From contig CAYXTP010000029.1 of NCBI GenBank assembly GCA_964467985.1, positions 1 to 8,792 on the forward strand: DNA of 8,792 nt, written 5' to 3'. This DNA is from GCA-2720975 sp964467985. GTDB taxonomy: Bacteria; Planctomycetota; UBA1135; GCA-002686595. The notes under the pieces are model-generated. The model saw only the letters and a program-made list of their open reading frames with translations. It did not search any database and was not told where the DNA came from. Below are positions 7,713 to 8,792 of the stretch, piece by piece. Numbering within the stretch: the first letter of the stretch is position 1; each line of letters begins with the position of its first letter. The position numbers and the translations under genes were made by a program.

Positions 7713-8072
7713 TTACGCCGGATCCCCAGCCTCGAGAATCCCCTCGCTCACCATCACTTCCCCGAGGGAAATGAAGCCAAGGTGCGGTGGATCGCCGTGT
7801 TCGGACTCCCCACTGCATGGCGTGCACTGAATCTCCAGAAATGGTGACTCTGGGTGGAGAACATTCCACCCGCGATCACTAGCTATCCGCACACACTCAT
7901 CCCTGAACGCGGCCTCTGTGGTCTTCGCACCCAGTGCGCAGACTCCTGATGTGACACCCCCGGCACGGATCCACTCCAGTGAGGCCGGGTCCCCCGTGTC
8001 GCCAACGGGATCCCACCCGGTCCTGCGCAGAAGCGCTTCTATCGACTCCCTATCAAAATGCAATATCTTCAT
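7713..8072 (-). CDS. Hypothetical protein, 119 aa, next to the phage terminase
   Basis: Seen: the frame begins MKILHFDRESIEALLRRTGW and ends GILEAGDPA. It is acidic, with no membrane segment or signal peptide. It has two cysteines close together (CTPC) near residue 90 and one each near residues 50 and 60. I chose the ATG at 8072 because the frame upstream of it, back to a GTG at 8186, reads as Pro/Arg-rich noise unlike the rest. Ribosome site: only a weak AAAGAGA upstream. I do not recognise the family. Context: it follows the terminase fragment on the same strand after a gap of about 180 bases, where a phage would normally place a portal gene. It is therefore probably an accessory or cargo gene of the phage, or of the island next to it. 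Function unknown. Confidence 0.5.
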   Translation of the reverse strand: MKILHFDRESIEALLRRTGWDPVGDTGDPASLEWIRAGGVTSGVCALGAKTTEAAFRDECVRIASDRGWNVLHPESPFLEIQCTPCSGESEHGDPPHLGFISLGEVMVSEGILEAGDPA

Positions 8073-8255
8073 TCGTGTCTCTTTACCATCGGAGATCCCG
8101 CGAGTCCAGGGTCGAGTGAGTAGGGAACGCGGGGGAGGGTTAAGTACTTGCTGTATCGCAGGGCAATCCCCCGGGCTGCTGGTCACGCATCCCGCAGTCC
8201 TCTTGTGTCCTGGATGTTATGACCTGGAACGCCCAAATCTCTGTGAGTCCCGCCC
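8073..8255. other. Gap between the terminase end and the 119-aa gene
   Basis: About 180 bases with no gene I can support. The frame of the downstream gene stays open through part of it, but the predicted residues look non-coding. No strong promoter or terminator is visible. Confidence 0.5.
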
Positions 8256-8792
8256 TCAGCCGCCAAGGCTAATTCGCGTCCAACCAGGCCCCCTCCCCCG
8301 CAGCCTCGCGCGTGAACTGCGACCCGGCCCAAGCGCCGGTGTTCCCGTAGTCCAGCACATCCGGCCTCCGGGATTGCGCTTCAGCTGCCACGCCGCGAGG
8401 GCCAAAGCCACCACGCAGTCATCGTGAACGCCACTGGGTGCGCCCGTCCGGACGTTTCCAGCATCCGTCACGCTGTACTGAAACGACTCCAGCTCATCCA
8501 TCCCCTCCGGCCACAAATCCTCCCTCGGAAGGACGATTCGACCCTGCTCCAACGCGAGAGCCAAGTTGTCGATCAGCGCGGCCTTGGACTTGGCGGTAAA
8601 CGGATAGGGATCTGAATACACACCGGCCCGAATCAAGTGCTCGTAGACCGGATCCCCCACGCCCGTCACATCCGCCAAGACTCGGGCACGGTTGTAGCGG
8701 TCGCATGCGGCCTTGATCCGGCCAACCTGCAGCGCCCAGTCCATTCGGTGGAATCTGTCGACAAAGACGACCTCACGGCGACGGTTCATGAT
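8256..8792 (-). CDS. Phage terminase large subunit, C-terminal nuclease domain (partial, probable frameshift)
   Basis: Seen: the frame is open to the right edge, so the gene starts outside the window. Visible parts match the RNase H-like nuclease half of terminase large subunits: VVFVDRFHRMDWALQVGRI, then the acidic-residue strand ADVTGVGDPVYEHL (D at 8670-8672), then KAALIDNLALALEQG, and the final metal-binding HDD (8418-8426) followed by CVVALALAAW. Known: terminase cuts concatemeric phage DNA and packages it into the prohead; this domain makes the cut. Odd: after the last conserved block the frame turns Arg/Gly/Trp-rich. A frame shifted by one base instead gives RPDVLDYGNTGAWAGSQFTR and ends at a TAG at 8269-8271, with high GC at third positions. 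A one-base deletion near 8374-8382 would explain this. The ATPase half is off the window, so intactness cannot be judged. Confidence 0.82.
   Translation of the reverse strand: MMNRRREVVFVDRFHRMDWALQVGRIKAACDRYNRARVLADVTGVGDPVYEHLIRAGVYSDPYPFTAKSKAALIDNLALALEQGRIVLPREDLWPEGMDELESFQYSVTDAGNVRTGAPSGVHDDCVVALALAAWQLKRNPGGRMCWTTGTPALGPGRSSRARLRGRGPGWTRISLGG

Noticed and set aside
7713..8186. Longer 157-aa version of the 119-aa gene from a GTG at 8186
   Set aside because: The extra 38 residues are Pro/Arg/Ser-rich and unlike the rest, and a proper ATG is available at 8072.
7918..8427. Plus-strand 169-aa open frame
   Set aside because: It lies antisense to the terminase and the 119-aa gene, and is Pro/Ser/Arg-rich with no recognisable domain.

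Overview
The window is high-GC bacterial DNA (about 60-70% GC in most coding stretches I counted by hand). All credible genes lie on the minus strand, so transcription runs from the right edge to the left. GC content and protein style fit a high-GC proteobacterium or similar lineage, but nothing here fixes the taxon.

Left and centre (positions 1-6983): the first three genes of what looks like a class 1 DISARM anti-phage operon. In reading order they are a 66-aa excisionase/MerR-type helix-turn-helix protein (6983-6783), a 1081-aa SNF2-family helicase of the DrmD type (6786-3541), and a large gamma-class N6-adenine DNA methyltransferase of the DrmMI type (3530 to the left edge; 1176 codons visible, C-terminus missing). 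The HTH gene and drmD overlap by four bases (TTGA), and only 10 bases separate drmD from drmMI, so the three should be co-transcribed and partly translationally coupled. The DISARM core genes drmA, drmB and drmC would be expected beyond position 1 and cannot be seen. The class call therefore rests on the drmD-drmMI pair. In DISARM the methylase marks host DNA as self, and the helicase and core proteins act against unmodified incoming phage DNA.

Right (6984-7712): about 700 bases with no convincing gene. A weak promoter candidate sits just ahead of the HTH gene. The rest holds several short inverted repeats and one degraded-looking stretch that may be a gene relic.

Far right (7713-8792): phage-derived material. 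It comprises a small unrecognised ORF and the C-terminal nuclease part of a phage terminase large subunit that enters from the right edge. The terminase appears to carry a frameshift just after its last conserved block, so the DISARM operon lies beside a prophage or prophage remnant.

The points most worth a second look are the sharp GC drop in the target-recognition part of drmMI, the 8-base and 7-base G tracts flanking that methylase's catalytic NPPF motif, and the small HTH gene coupled to a TTG-start drmD.
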